Source of the DNA: Candidatus Poribacteria bacterium
GTDB lineage: Bacteria > Poribacteria > WGA-4E > WGA-3G
DNA length: 64,000 nt
Direction of reading: 5' to 3'
Assembly (NCBI GenBank): GCA_022825665.1
Contig: JAJDWI010000080.1
Span: forward strand, 16,242-80,241
Of the stretch, positions 8,906 through 16,970 are shown in pieces. How positions within the stretch are numbered: the stretch's first letter is position 1; every line of letters starts with the position of its first letter. A program made the translations under genes and the position numbers. Below the pieces are notes generated by a model, which worked only from the letters and a program-made list of their open reading frames with translations, did not search any database and had not been told where the DNA came from.

Positions 8906-11565
8906 ATTGAAACCCCTAACAATCCCCGCGTTAACTGGAAACCTGTGTTTCCCGCACCGTGTAAAATAGGTGTATATCTTCGCGAAGCTACCTCAGTAAT
9001 TAATGTTAACATCTCATCAACATCAACTGATGTCAGATCTAAATCCTTGCCATACTTTTCTATTGTCTTGGAATCAGTGGATGTCTGAATCAGTGGTACC
9101 ATTACATGCGATTGCAGTGGTGCTCCGACGATGTGTGCGAAGGCTAATTCTACACCTGTTGCTCCTAAACCCGTTAATGTCTCGGTTGGTTGATGTGTGG
9201 GATTCTCCATGATATGAAAACCCTTTTTTTCAACCTTTTGACCATACGCCAGGGTTGGCGAAGAAGCCAATGTTTCTGATAAAAATGTCGCATTTGAAGG
9301 CACAACAACAGTGCCACCTGTCTTGACAATAATCGTTATTGCATGCATGAGTGCATTGATAACAGATCCATTAACCTTACCGACTGAGGTTAATGCTATA
9401 CATAGATGTTCCAGACCTGCATCAACAACCTGAACATTTGACTGATTTACGAGTTCATCAGCAAACCACTGTTTTACTTTCTCAATAACTGAATCGATAC
9501 CACCATCCAACTGCACACTTGCCCATCCATAATCATCAGGCGAAATACCAATATTCTGCATTTCGTTCCGTATATGGTCATTGTGAGTCTTTTCACAACC
9601 GTGTTCAAGTAGTAATCCAATTGCTACTGTCGGATGTATTAGATGTCCAATCATGGTGCGAGTGTATATCTCTTCAGAACGTCCACCAGACACCCCACAG
9701 CCTTCTGTATGTGCAAGGGCAACAAAACGGGAAATACCTTGTGCTTTTCCGATGCCTTCATGGTTGCAACGATGTGCAATCATCTGTGCAATTTGACCCG
9801 AACATAAACTTGTTGGTAAGATGAGGGCGAGTTGATTGCTACGGCAACCATCTGCGGTCTGAAAAGCACGGAATGTGTATTCATTGAGAGTCTCGACTTC
9901 ATTATCTATTATTTGCACTGGGTCGCCTGACAAAACCTTTGATGTTTCAAGGAACGGTGTTAAATCGGTAGGACCTGTTTGTTTCCAATCACGCCACAAT
10001 GAAACTTGTGAGTGACCTGCTCTTTCACCTACAGACTGCACACCTGATGCGACATTGACTGTCTGATTAAGCATCTCTTCACCGAGTTGATGCATCGGTG
10101 TGCCGTCAAGGTATGCACCAGCATTCACATCCATATCCCTTTCAAGCAATTCGTAGCGACCGGTTGTTGTAACAATCTTTATTGTTGGAACAAATGGAAA
10201 ATTTGTAATAGATCCGTTTCCAGTGACAAAGAAGATCATATTTGATCCGGATGCGACCTGTCCAGCAATGCTCTCTAAATCGTTTCCTGGACTATCCATA
10301 AAATAGTATCCCGGTTTGTCCATCAATTCACTATATTTGATGACATAATCAAGACAGACTTCAGGATGTCGCTTCATTGCTGCACCGATAGATTTTATCG
10401 CGATATTATATAAACCACGGTAGTTATTCCCACCAGATGGATTTCCTTCTGCGGAATGACCGTGCCACCCAACGTGTTCCTTGAATGTTTCTATAGTGTT
10501 GAGGAATTTCTGTGCTGTTTGTAGGTCTTTGACGTTCTGAAGTAGATACTCCTCCGCCCCGATAAGTTCATCGGTTTCAGCGAGGTTTGCACATCCACCA
10601 TAACGGATAACTTCCTTTGCCACATAAGCTGCCAGCGGATTGCCGGATACTCCAGAAAAAGCATCTGAACCACCACACTGCAATGCTATTTTAAGATGTT
10701 CTAACGATTGTTCTGTTCGTGAGAAATTATTGACTGAGTCAAGCCATCCGTTGATTATCTCATACCCTTTCGTTAGGTTAGTATCAAAAGTACCTTGTAA
10801 ACGAAAGAAATGGTGTGTGACGTTATTAAGGTCATATCCTTCACGCACCATATATTCTTTGAGCAAATCATTTGTAACAGCTTCAGTGCCGTAGTCAACA
10901 AGTAGAATCGCACCGATATTTGGATGTACTGTAAATCCTGCTAATGTTCGAAGCAACAGGTCTATATTATTCGGTGTATTCTCCTCACCTCCTTCAGTAT
11001 GAGTTACTGAAACGATACCGTCGATATTTGAGTAATTACTTTCACATCCCAAACATTTTTCCGCAAGTCGTTTGGCAAAACCAGATGTTCTGGATGTTGT
11101 ACCCATCACAACAATGTAGTTTCGCGTACCTACCCCTCGCTTCCCATTGCGTTTAAATCCGTGAAAATATCGCTTATCATTGTGGCGTTCCACCTGTTTA
11201 CCCGTCTTAAATGATGTTTCATCCAAAAGATATGGTTCCATCTTGTCCAAAAAGTTAGGAGTATTCGGTAATGGAAAATCCAGATTACGTATTGACAAGG
11301 AATCTATCATCTTCTGATTACATACATAATTACCAGATGTGATAGATTGTGAAGCATAACCGAAAGGCAAACCCCATGATAATAGCGGTGTGCCTTCATC
11401 AATAGGTTGTATGGCAAATCGATGACCTTCCAACACTGTATGGGATAATGAAAACCTGTTTTCATTATGACGGATCTGTGTTCCTGCATCTAATCTCTGT
11501 GTAGCGATTGCTACGTTATCATCTTTTGAAGGTAACCGAGCAACATCTATGAAGTCATAAGTCAT
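8902..11565 (-). CDS. UxaA/altronate dehydratase-like enzyme with internally duplicated domain
   Basis: Sugar-acid dehydratase of the UxaA/GarD family. Residues about 1-80 form the SAF-type N-terminal domain, then KRGVGTRNYIVVMGT and SVTHTEGG mark the second UxaA domain, and TGNGSITNFPFVPTIKIVTTTGR marks the GarD-type catalytic part. The C-terminal third repeats the second domain (ALILPTSLCSG, ALAHTEGCG, LIHPTVAIGLLLEHGCE), making 887 aa against about 500 for ordinary altronate dehydratases. GAGGAAGA precedes the ATG. It follows the O-methyltransferase by 22 bases, so the two are probably co-transcribed. The true substrate among uronate-derived acids is unknown. Its TAA stop falls inside the terminal repeat of the neighbouring element. 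Confidence 0.82.
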   Translation of the reverse strand: MTYDFIDVARLPSKDDNVAIATQRLDAGTQIRHNENRFSLSHTVLEGHRFAIQPIDEGTPLLSWGLPFGYASQSITSGNYVCNQKMIDSLSIRNLDFPLPNTPNFLDKMEPYLLDETSFKTGKQVERHNDKRYFHGFKRNGKRGVGTRNYIVVMGTTSRTSGFAKRLAEKCLGCESNYSNIDGIVSVTHTEGGEENTPNNIDLLLRTLAGFTVHPNIGAILLVDYGTEAVTNDLLKEYMVREGYDLNNVTHHFFRLQGTFDTNLTKGYEIINGWLDSVNNFSRTEQSLEHLKIALQCGGSDAFSGVSGNPLAAYVAKEVIRYGGCANLAETDELIGAEEYLLQNVKDLQTAQKFLNTIETFKEHVGWHGHSAEGNPSGGNNYRGLYNIAIKSIGAAMKRHPEVCLDYVIKYSELMDKPGYYFMDSPGNDLESIAGQVASGSNMIFFVTGNGSITNFPFVPTIKIVTTTGRYELLERDMDVNAGAYLDGTPMHQLGEEMLNQTVNVASGVQSVGERAGHSQVSLWRDWKQTGPTDLTPFLETSKVLSGDPVQIIDNEVETLNEYTFRAFQTADGCRSNQLALILPTSLCSGQIAQMIAHRCNHEGIGKAQGISRFVALAHTEGCGVSGGRSEEIYTRTMIGHLIHPTVAIGLLLEHGCEKTHNDHIRNEMQNIGISPDDYGWASVQLDGGIDSVIEKVKQWFADELVNQSNVQVVDAGLEHLCIALTSVGKVNGSVINALMHAITIIVKTGGTVVVPSNATFLSETLASSPTLAYGQKVEKKGFHIMENPTHQPTETLTGLGATGVELAFAHIVGAPLQSHVMVPLIQTSTDSKTIEKYGKDLDLTSVDVDEMLTLITEVASRRYTPILHGAGNTGFQLTRGLLGVSM

Positions 11566-11587
11566 AGTTCTTCCTCACCAGTCTTGA

Positions 11588-12157
11588 TTAGCGACGATAG
11601 ATACTTACCTCAATTGCATCTTTTTTTACCCACGGCAAATTAATGTCAAACCAATGCGTTTCTGATTCATAGTGTGAGCGAACATGCTCAAGGTAATCTG
11701 CCATGGAATCAGCACCGATACCAACGTTATCTGCTAATACGGTTGCTGGATTTGTCAATTGGGATTCAATCGTTTGAAAACAGGGAAAATAGTTATCAAA
11801 GTTATTATCAAGCAGTAGAAAATCGACAGGATCTGTAATGCTTTTTAATACCTTCTGTGCGTCTCCAATACGAGAATCAACGAGATCATCAACACCGGCA
11901 CTTTTGAAATTTGTTCGTGCTTGTTCTGCTCTATTTGAGTCTATTTCTATAGTGATCAAACGTCCATGACCAATATCCTTTAAGACACGCAACATCCACA
12001 ATCCGGAATAGCCGATAGCCGTTCCGCATTCAACAATCAGAGAGGGTTTTGCTTTCTCTACACAATTAGCAACAAACTTCGCTTTTTCAGGTCCCAACAT
12101 CGGTATTCTTTCTTCTCTACACTGTTCCTCTACCTCTTTTAATACATCATCAAACAT
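11588..12157 (-). CDS. SAM-dependent O-methyltransferase
   Basis: 189-aa class I methyltransferase of the O-methyltransferase 3/Methyltransf_24 type. The SAM-binding glycine loop is VECGTAIGYSG, followed by the acidic ITIEID strand end and a DFLLLDNNFDNY segment that matches the metal/substrate region of this family. Usual length is about 200-220 aa, so it is slightly short. It starts at an ATG preceded by a strong AGGAGG and lies first in a probable two-gene operon with the UxaA-like enzyme. Substrate unknown. Confidence 0.8.
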   Translation of the reverse strand: MFDDVLKEVEEQCREERIPMLGPEKAKFVANCVEKAKPSLIVECGTAIGYSGLWMLRVLKDIGHGRLITIEIDSNRAEQARTNFKSAGVDDLVDSRIGDAQKVLKSITDPVDFLLLDNNFDNYFPCFQTIESQLTNPATVLADNVGIGADSMADYLEHVRSHYESETHWFDINLPWVKKDAIEVSIYRR

Positions 12158-12690
12158 ATAATCCTCCTAAGTAAATAGAGTATTGCCATTGTATTGACAC
12201 TGATGAAATTGATATGGTAACATTTTTAGTACAAAATTGAAGTATATTGAAATAAGGTTATCATACACGAAATATAGATTAGGGTCAAGTTGTTGGGAAG
12301 TAGTAGAGTATGTAAAGTTTTTTGCATAGAGATACCACTGGAAATACACTTCCCAAGACCTCTAATCAACTATATATGTGTCTATTTAGTGATTCTTGCT
12401 TATCCGAATTGCTTGTTGTCTGAACCAGGATTTTCAGGATAAGAGGATTGTATGCCAATGTTCCTTGGAAAAGGTAAGCATTCTTCCTTTGAAACGGGAT
12501 ATACACACGCTAACTCACAATCCTGTCAATCCTGTAATCCTGGTTCAGACAGAATATGTCGTAGGTGGCGTTGCGGGCTGGGAACCCCCCCTCTATGATG
12601 TGTATTTCCTAAAATATTAAATTGGAAATAATTGAAACCGATTTTGCTGTTAGGTGTGTATTAGTTTGAAAGCATCTCCGGAGGTGCCTG
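12158..12690. other. Intergenic region between divergent units
   Basis: This 533-base gap holds the presumed promoter of the minus-strand methyltransferase operon, a MITE-like element at 12417-12551 with conserved flank from about 12380, and the leader of the sigma factor with CCGGAGGTG before its ATG. The flank contains TTTAGTGATTCTTG, which also precedes the copies at 52.4 and 63.8 kb. Small open frames inside it follow the repeat rather than a gene. Confidence 0.6.
12417..12551 (+). mobile_element. MITE-like element, family A (CAGGATT type)
   Basis: TGTCTGAACCAGGATT at 12417-12432 is the exact inverse of 12536-12551. Inside each end the unit AATCCTG or CAGGATT is repeated two or three times. 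Related copies or parts lie near 19.52-19.69, 52.44-52.62, 62.11-62.14 and 63.83-63.98 kb. There is no coding capacity. Confidence 0.65.
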
Positions 12691-13299
12691 ATGCCAGAAT
12701 TAGATGATGAATTAATGCAACGCTTTCAAAAAGGCGATGAGGAAGCATTTAACCTCATAGTACGCCGTCATCAGCAAGCACTTATCAATTTTATTGCAAG
12801 ATTTACTGGCGATAAGGACAATGCCGAAGACTTAGCACAAGAGACTTTCATACGAATGTTTAAAGCAGCTAACCGATATAAACCGGGACGTGCTCAGTTT
12901 AAGACTTGGATGTATTTTATTGCAAAGAACTTATGCAAGAATGAAATTCGTAATAGAGGACGGAGGGACCGCTATCGGGTTGATAATATAATAACTGAAG
13001 GTAATTCGAACAATAATAATGAGGATGAGATTGACCTTATTGCAAGTGCCCCCGCAGACATTGCATTGCAGCCTGAAGTTGCACTTGAACGTAAGGAACT
13101 CAACAATGTTATTCAAGATGCTATTGCAGAATTACCTGAACAATATCGATTTCCTCTAATCTTACGTGATATTCAAGGATTTAGTTATGACGAAATCAGT
13201 AAGATACTTGAACTGCGAAACGGGACCACAAAATCACGTATTAACAGAGCACGAGTAATGCTCAAGGATAAATTAAAACCGTATATGGAGATGTTATGA
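12691..13299 (+). CDS. ECF-type RNA polymerase sigma factor
   Basis: 202-aa sigma-70 family, ECF group. Region 2 is at about residues 20-90 (FNLIVRRHQQAL, AEDLAQETFIRMF, FKTWMYFIAKN) and region 4 at about 140-200 (LPEQYRFPLILRDIQGFSYDEI, TTKSRINRAR). Region 3 is absent, as expected. CCGGAGGTG precedes the ATG. It overlaps the next gene by four bases (ATGA), and that gene encodes a zinc-finger anti-sigma factor, so the pair is a classic membrane-signalled switch. Its target promoters are not known. Confidence 0.92.
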   Translation: MPELDDELMQRFQKGDEEAFNLIVRRHQQALINFIARFTGDKDNAEDLAQETFIRMFKAANRYKPGRAQFKTWMYFIAKNLCKNEIRNRGRRDRYRVDNIITEGNSNNNNEDEIDLIASAPADIALQPEVALERKELNNVIQDAIAELPEQYRFPLILRDIQGFSYDEISKILELRNGTTKSRINRARVMLKDKLKPYMEML

Positions 13300-13847
13300 A
13301 CTGTCTACAGGTTGAAGAGAACTTCTCTGCACATTATGAAGATATGCTTGATTATGATTTGTTGCAACGTTTTGAGTCGCACTTATCGGAATGCGAAGCA
13401 TGTCAAGAAGAATATACGCAATTTAGAGAATCTGTCAAATCTTCACAACAATTACCTCAGGTTAACCCTTCATCTTTATTTATATCAAAATTACAACAAC
13501 GTTTATCGGAAGAACAGCACGAGAAGATAACATTTTGGCAGAGACTACAACATTTAATTAACACACCTAAATTGGCATTCGGTGTTGTAATGATACTGAT
13601 TTTAGCTACTGCTGGGACATACATATATCAAAACGATTTATTCAATTCTGATATTCAGTCCAATGATGGTGTTGATTACATTACTACATCTGGATCTCAG
13701 TCTCCTTTAGACAATAATGATATTTTACAACCTCGTGGTATAGATAGTGTTGATCCTTTAACAATTTTTTCATCACAGCCTATGCAAAAACACTATATTT
13801 TGAAGCAAGTTAGCTACACAACCGCATCCACAGCAGGTGGTTTATAA
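13296..13847 (+). CDS. Anti-sigma factor with N-terminal zinc finger and one membrane segment
   Basis: Residues 1-45 form an anti-sigma zinc finger: a conserved early Cys3 followed by the FESHLSECEAC motif (HxxxCxxC). A hydrophobic segment at about residues 92-110 (LAFGVVMILILATAGTYIY) would place the finger in the cytoplasm, where it sequesters the sigma factor, and a short, Ser/Asp/Gln-rich C-terminal part in the periplasm. It is translationally coupled to the sigma gene and followed 52 bases later by an HtrA-like gene. Release by regulated proteolysis is the known family mechanism and is inferred here. Confidence 0.85.
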   Translation: MNCLQVEENFSAHYEDMLDYDLLQRFESHLSECEACQEEYTQFRESVKSSQQLPQVNPSSLFISKLQQRLSEEQHEKITFWQRLQHLINTPKLAFGVVMILILATAGTYIYQNDLFNSDIQSNDGVDYITTSGSQSPLDNNDILQPRGIDSVDPLTIFSSQPMQKHYILKQVSYTTASTAGGL

Positions 13848-13899
13848 CAATTAGGATTGGAAACCGATGGAAATGATAATCACTTGAGAGGATAAATGC

Positions 13900-14970
13900 A
13901 TGCGTAATCAGATACTAATTAATACATTAGATTCCAACAAAATACACAATTATCTATATAAGGTTCTGGTTTTTTGCATCCTAATGCTTTTCGGTGCATC
14001 TATACCGAGTTATGCAAAAGACAACGTGCTACAACTACTTGAAAAAGAATTCAAGAAAGTAGTAAAGAATTCAAGTCCTGTTGTTGTCAAAGTCATAGCA
14101 ACAATAAAACCTTCCTCCCAATTGCCGACCAACATTCGCAGCAAAATTATACCTCAGCAAAGTATTAGTTCAGGAATTATTTTTGACAAGGATGGACATA
14201 TTGTTACGACAACGTTTGATATGCCTCCATCTAACATAGAAATCATTTACAACACAAGAAAACGTATCCCAGCGAAAATCATAGGCATGGACGATTTGAC
14301 TGACCTTGTTGTCCTTAAGTCTGAACAGAAATTACCACTTCAAGTTAAAAGCGGTGATACTAATAAGATTGATACAGGTTCATGGGTTATCACCGTAGGA
14401 AATTCACGTGGTCAAAAACCGATTATCTCATTCGGAATTGTGAGTGGCAGGGAATATTTACCTGATCGTCCTTGCAGTGATTTGATTAAAATCAATGCCC
14501 CAATATCCCCAGGAAACAGCGGCGGTGCAGTTGTAAATACCTCTGGAGAGGTAATAGGAATGATTCTGGGGACACTGACAGAACCCAATATACAGAATCC
14601 ATTTTCTATACAACTACCACAGCAAATAATGAATAGACCAGAGATTATATTTGCTGTGCCGATAGAGACAGTAAAATCCGTTGCTACAGAAATAATTAAA
14701 CATGGCAAGATGCCGCGCGGATGGCTCGGAGTGAATATTCATTCAAATGAGTTAGGTGTGTTTGTTACACGCGTCACAGAGGATAGTCCTGCTCATTTAA
14801 GTGGAATTATACCAAAGGATATTATCCTTGAATTTAATGACACACCTGTGAAGCATTATTCTCAACTATTGAGATGTGTTGGCATAACTCCTCCGCATAC
14901 TGAAATCAAGCTTAAAATCCAAAGAAACGGTGAGGATAAATACTATACCATAAAACTGGGTGAACGGTAG
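13900..14970 (+). CDS. HtrA/DegP-like trypsin-fold protein with PDZ domain; catalytic histidine missing
   Basis: An N-terminal hydrophobic segment (VLVFCILMLFGASIPSYA) sends it to the periplasm as a signal peptide or anchor. The trypsin-like fold spans about residues 50-255 and a PDZ domain about 262-350 (RGWLGVNI, SPAHLSGIIPKDIILEFN). The catalytic serine is intact in GNSGG (Ser207) and the aspartate in LTDLVVLK (Asp135). The TNxHV motif is TTTFD here, with Phe106 where the histidine belongs, so normal proteolysis is unlikely. It lies downstream of an ECF sigma/anti-sigma pair, the position of DegS-type site-1 proteases, and may instead act as a chaperone or decoy sensor. Confidence 0.85.
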   Translation: MRNQILINTLDSNKIHNYLYKVLVFCILMLFGASIPSYAKDNVLQLLEKEFKKVVKNSSPVVVKVIATIKPSSQLPTNIRSKIIPQQSISSGIIFDKDGHIVTTTFDMPPSNIEIIYNTRKRIPAKIIGMDDLTDLVVLKSEQKLPLQVKSGDTNKIDTGSWVITVGNSRGQKPIISFGIVSGREYLPDRPCSDLIKINAPISPGNSGGAVVNTSGEVIGMILGTLTEPNIQNPFSIQLPQQIMNRPEIIFAVPIETVKSVATEIIKHGKMPRGWLGVNIHSNELGVFVTRVTEDSPAHLSGIIPKDIILEFNDTPVKHYSQLLRCVGITPPHTEIKLKIQRNGEDKYYTIKLGER

Positions 14971-14983
14971 TTTTAATGTAATA

Positions 14984-16063
14984 TTATTTCAGCCTGTTAA
15001 ACTCATTGAGATAGGCACTGACAATATCCTTATTCTGCTTGATTATCAACAAATTCTCACTATTGTTAATCTCAGCGTTTCGTGAGAAGTTGTAAGAACC
15101 TGTAATGACTGTCTCCTCATCAATTATAATCACCTTGTGATGCATGGTGCCTGAAGTTTCATCTATTTTGACATCCATTCCTATTTCTTTCATCGGTTTA
15201 TATTCGGAATATTTTGAAATCTGTTTTTCTTCAAATACACCTTCCACAGTAATTCCAGAGTTAAAGCAATCTCTCATCGCATTACCCAGGTTATCGTGCG
15301 TAAAAGAAAATGCCATGAAATAAATGGATTTTTCTGCTGAATTGATCTCATTTAATAATGGGGAAATCGTATCATTTTCAGGTGAGAAATAGGTAGAAAT
15401 CAGTGTTCCATCACTCAATGTTACCTGTGGATATGGATTATGTGGATTAGCGGACTTTCCAAACTCCCTTGATTCAAACATCTCTCGAAATTCTTGTGTG
15501 AAATTAGCTGCCAATGCTTCAGAATCAATCCAGACGACGTTATTGTCGTTTTTATACGAGCCGTTGTAAGTAGTATTATACGAACCTGTCCAGACATAAC
15601 GTCCATCAATAACAAAAAATTTGTGGTGCATAAGACCATCATTGTCTCCATCATCACGAACAGAGATACCCTCCCTAAGTAAACGTTGAATATCATCTTC
15701 TTCTGCATACTTATTTTCTGTAATGACTTGTACTTTTACCCCTCTATTGTGTGCATCAATTAGTGCATTTGCAACCGGTTTTGATTTAAGTTGATGTAAA
15801 GCAGCATCAATTCTCTTGGTTGCCATAGCCAGTTTTAGGACGAGTATCTGTTCTAATGAACTATCACTATTAGTACCGTTGACTTTGCTGAAATATACCT
15901 CTAATCCACCCTGATGTGGGATTACTTGTTGCTTGGTATAATAATGTCTGATAACAAGACCGATTGACACAGCTAAAAGCAATATGAGAAAAAACGGAAT
16001 GAACTTTGCGTTTCTGCTCTTCGGTTTTGTCTCAGGTGCATTATTCATGTCTATATTCTCCAT
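14984..16063 (-). CDS. Phospholipase D-like (HKD) protein with N-terminal membrane anchor
   Basis: Two HxKx4D motifs: His146/Lys148/Asp153 (MHHKFFVIDG) and His308/Lys310/Asp315 (MHHKVIIIDE), each followed by TGSYN. A transmembrane segment at about residues 24-42 (FFLILLLAVSIGLVI) anchors it, with the catalytic part probably outside the cytoplasm. Family members are lipid phosphodiesterases or nucleases such as Nuc and the PLD-like proteins. The gene is the last in a minus-strand unit after FGE-sialidase and PhyH, with a 15-base gap, and converges with the HtrA-like gene 13 bases away. Confidence 0.87.
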   Translation of the reverse strand: MENIDMNNAPETKPKSRNAKFIPFFLILLLAVSIGLVIRHYYTKQQVIPHQGGLEVYFSKVNGTNSDSSLEQILVLKLAMATKRIDAALHQLKSKPVANALIDAHNRGVKVQVITENKYAEEDDIQRLLREGISVRDDGDNDGLMHHKFFVIDGRYVWTGSYNTTYNGSYKNDNNVVWIDSEALAANFTQEFREMFESREFGKSANPHNPYPQVTLSDGTLISTYFSPENDTISPLLNEINSAEKSIYFMAFSFTHDNLGNAMRDCFNSGITVEGVFEEKQISKYSEYKPMKEIGMDVKIDETSGTMHHKVIIIDEETVITGSYNFSRNAEINNSENLLIIKQNKDIVSAYLNEFNRLK

Positions 16064-16078
16064 TATAGTAGGTATCCA

Positions 16079-16969
16079 TTAGACACCCCACCTTTTGCGT
16101 GAGTCTTCTAACGACTCAATCTTGGCATCTTTCTTTTTCCACGCGTAGTGTCCCTTTGGATTTTCACCTATCCATCGTTCATCTATCGCTTCTGATGCAA
16201 GTTGATAGCGAGTGTCCGCAGTAATACGGATTTTATTAGATGTGTTGACGAGAGAGGCATGCATGAGAAACATACTGAATATGATTACGTCACCTGGTGA
16301 AAAGGTCGTGGTTGCCCAATGCCCTCCAAATTTCTCAATGATTTCAATAGGATCATCACTGAAATGCCCTTGAATAAGGTCGCGGTCTACATCTGATTGT
16401 CCATAGGTTTCACGCACTTTATCAAAGCAGTTTGATCCGAGACAGAAAACAATCGGACCCATATCCAAAGAAACCTCCCCAAATGGAGTCCAGCAAGAAT
16501 ATAAGTCTTGCGTGCCTCTACCCATAAAAACAATATCGTAATGGATAGGAGAACCGGAACCTGGACCGGCAGTACGTAGCCATTTGAAATCAAAGGTACG
16601 TGCCTCACCACCAAGAAAATGTTCAAAAAAGGTCATTATCGGTTCACCTTCAACAACAGTTTTAAACTCTGGCAATTGTGTCAATTCTATATTACCCATT
16701 GAACCTGTTGATGTGGGATCTGGAAAATCTGGATTAAATATACCGTCCATCAGAGGCGTATTTGGTGCGATCATCCCTTTTGATTCCAGTTTTTGTAGAA
16801 TCTTTTGTCTCGCTGATAGTACTGTGTTCTTGTCATGTAACCCACGAATTAATAGGTAACCGTCTTCAGAAATTCTTTCATGTAATGCTTGTGGGTTATC
16901 TAAAATGTCGTTACTTTCACGTAAATCTGTGGTGACATCAACTTCCTGATGTATGAAAGGGAGCTTCAT
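16079..16969 (-). CDS. Phytanoyl-CoA dioxygenase (PhyH) family protein
   Basis: Fe(II)/2-oxoglutarate-dependent oxygenase fold of 296 aa. The metal triad is visible as HYD in PIHYDIVFMGRG and a distal histidine in LMHASLVNTSNKIRITADTRYQ, whose arginine would bind 2-oxoglutarate. An early EDGYLLIRGL strand is typical. It starts one base after the stop of the FGE-sialidase gene, so the two are co-transcribed. Substrate unknown; these enzymes are greatly expanded in Poribacteria and rarely act on phytanoyl-CoA there. Confidence 0.87.
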   Translation of the reverse strand: MKLPFIHQEVDVTTDLRESNDILDNPQALHERISEDGYLLIRGLHDKNTVLSARQKILQKLESKGMIAPNTPLMDGIFNPDFPDPTSTGSMGNIELTQLPEFKTVVEGEPIMTFFEHFLGGEARTFDFKWLRTAGPGSGSPIHYDIVFMGRGTQDLYSCWTPFGEVSLDMGPIVFCLGSNCFDKVRETYGQSDVDRDLIQGHFSDDPIEIIEKFGGHWATTTFSPGDVIIFSMFLMHASLVNTSNKIRITADTRYQLASEAIDERWIGENPKGHYAWKKKDAKIESLEDSRKRWGV

Positions 16970-16970
16970 C

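Noticed and set aside
12396-12620. Open frame across the family-A element and its flank
   Set aside because: Reading runs through inverted repeats and has no ribosome-binding site.
12630-12680. ECF-type autoregulatory promoter (GAAACC near 12634) before the first sigma gene
   Set aside because: Only a loose -35 resemblance and no convincing -10, so not reported as a feature.
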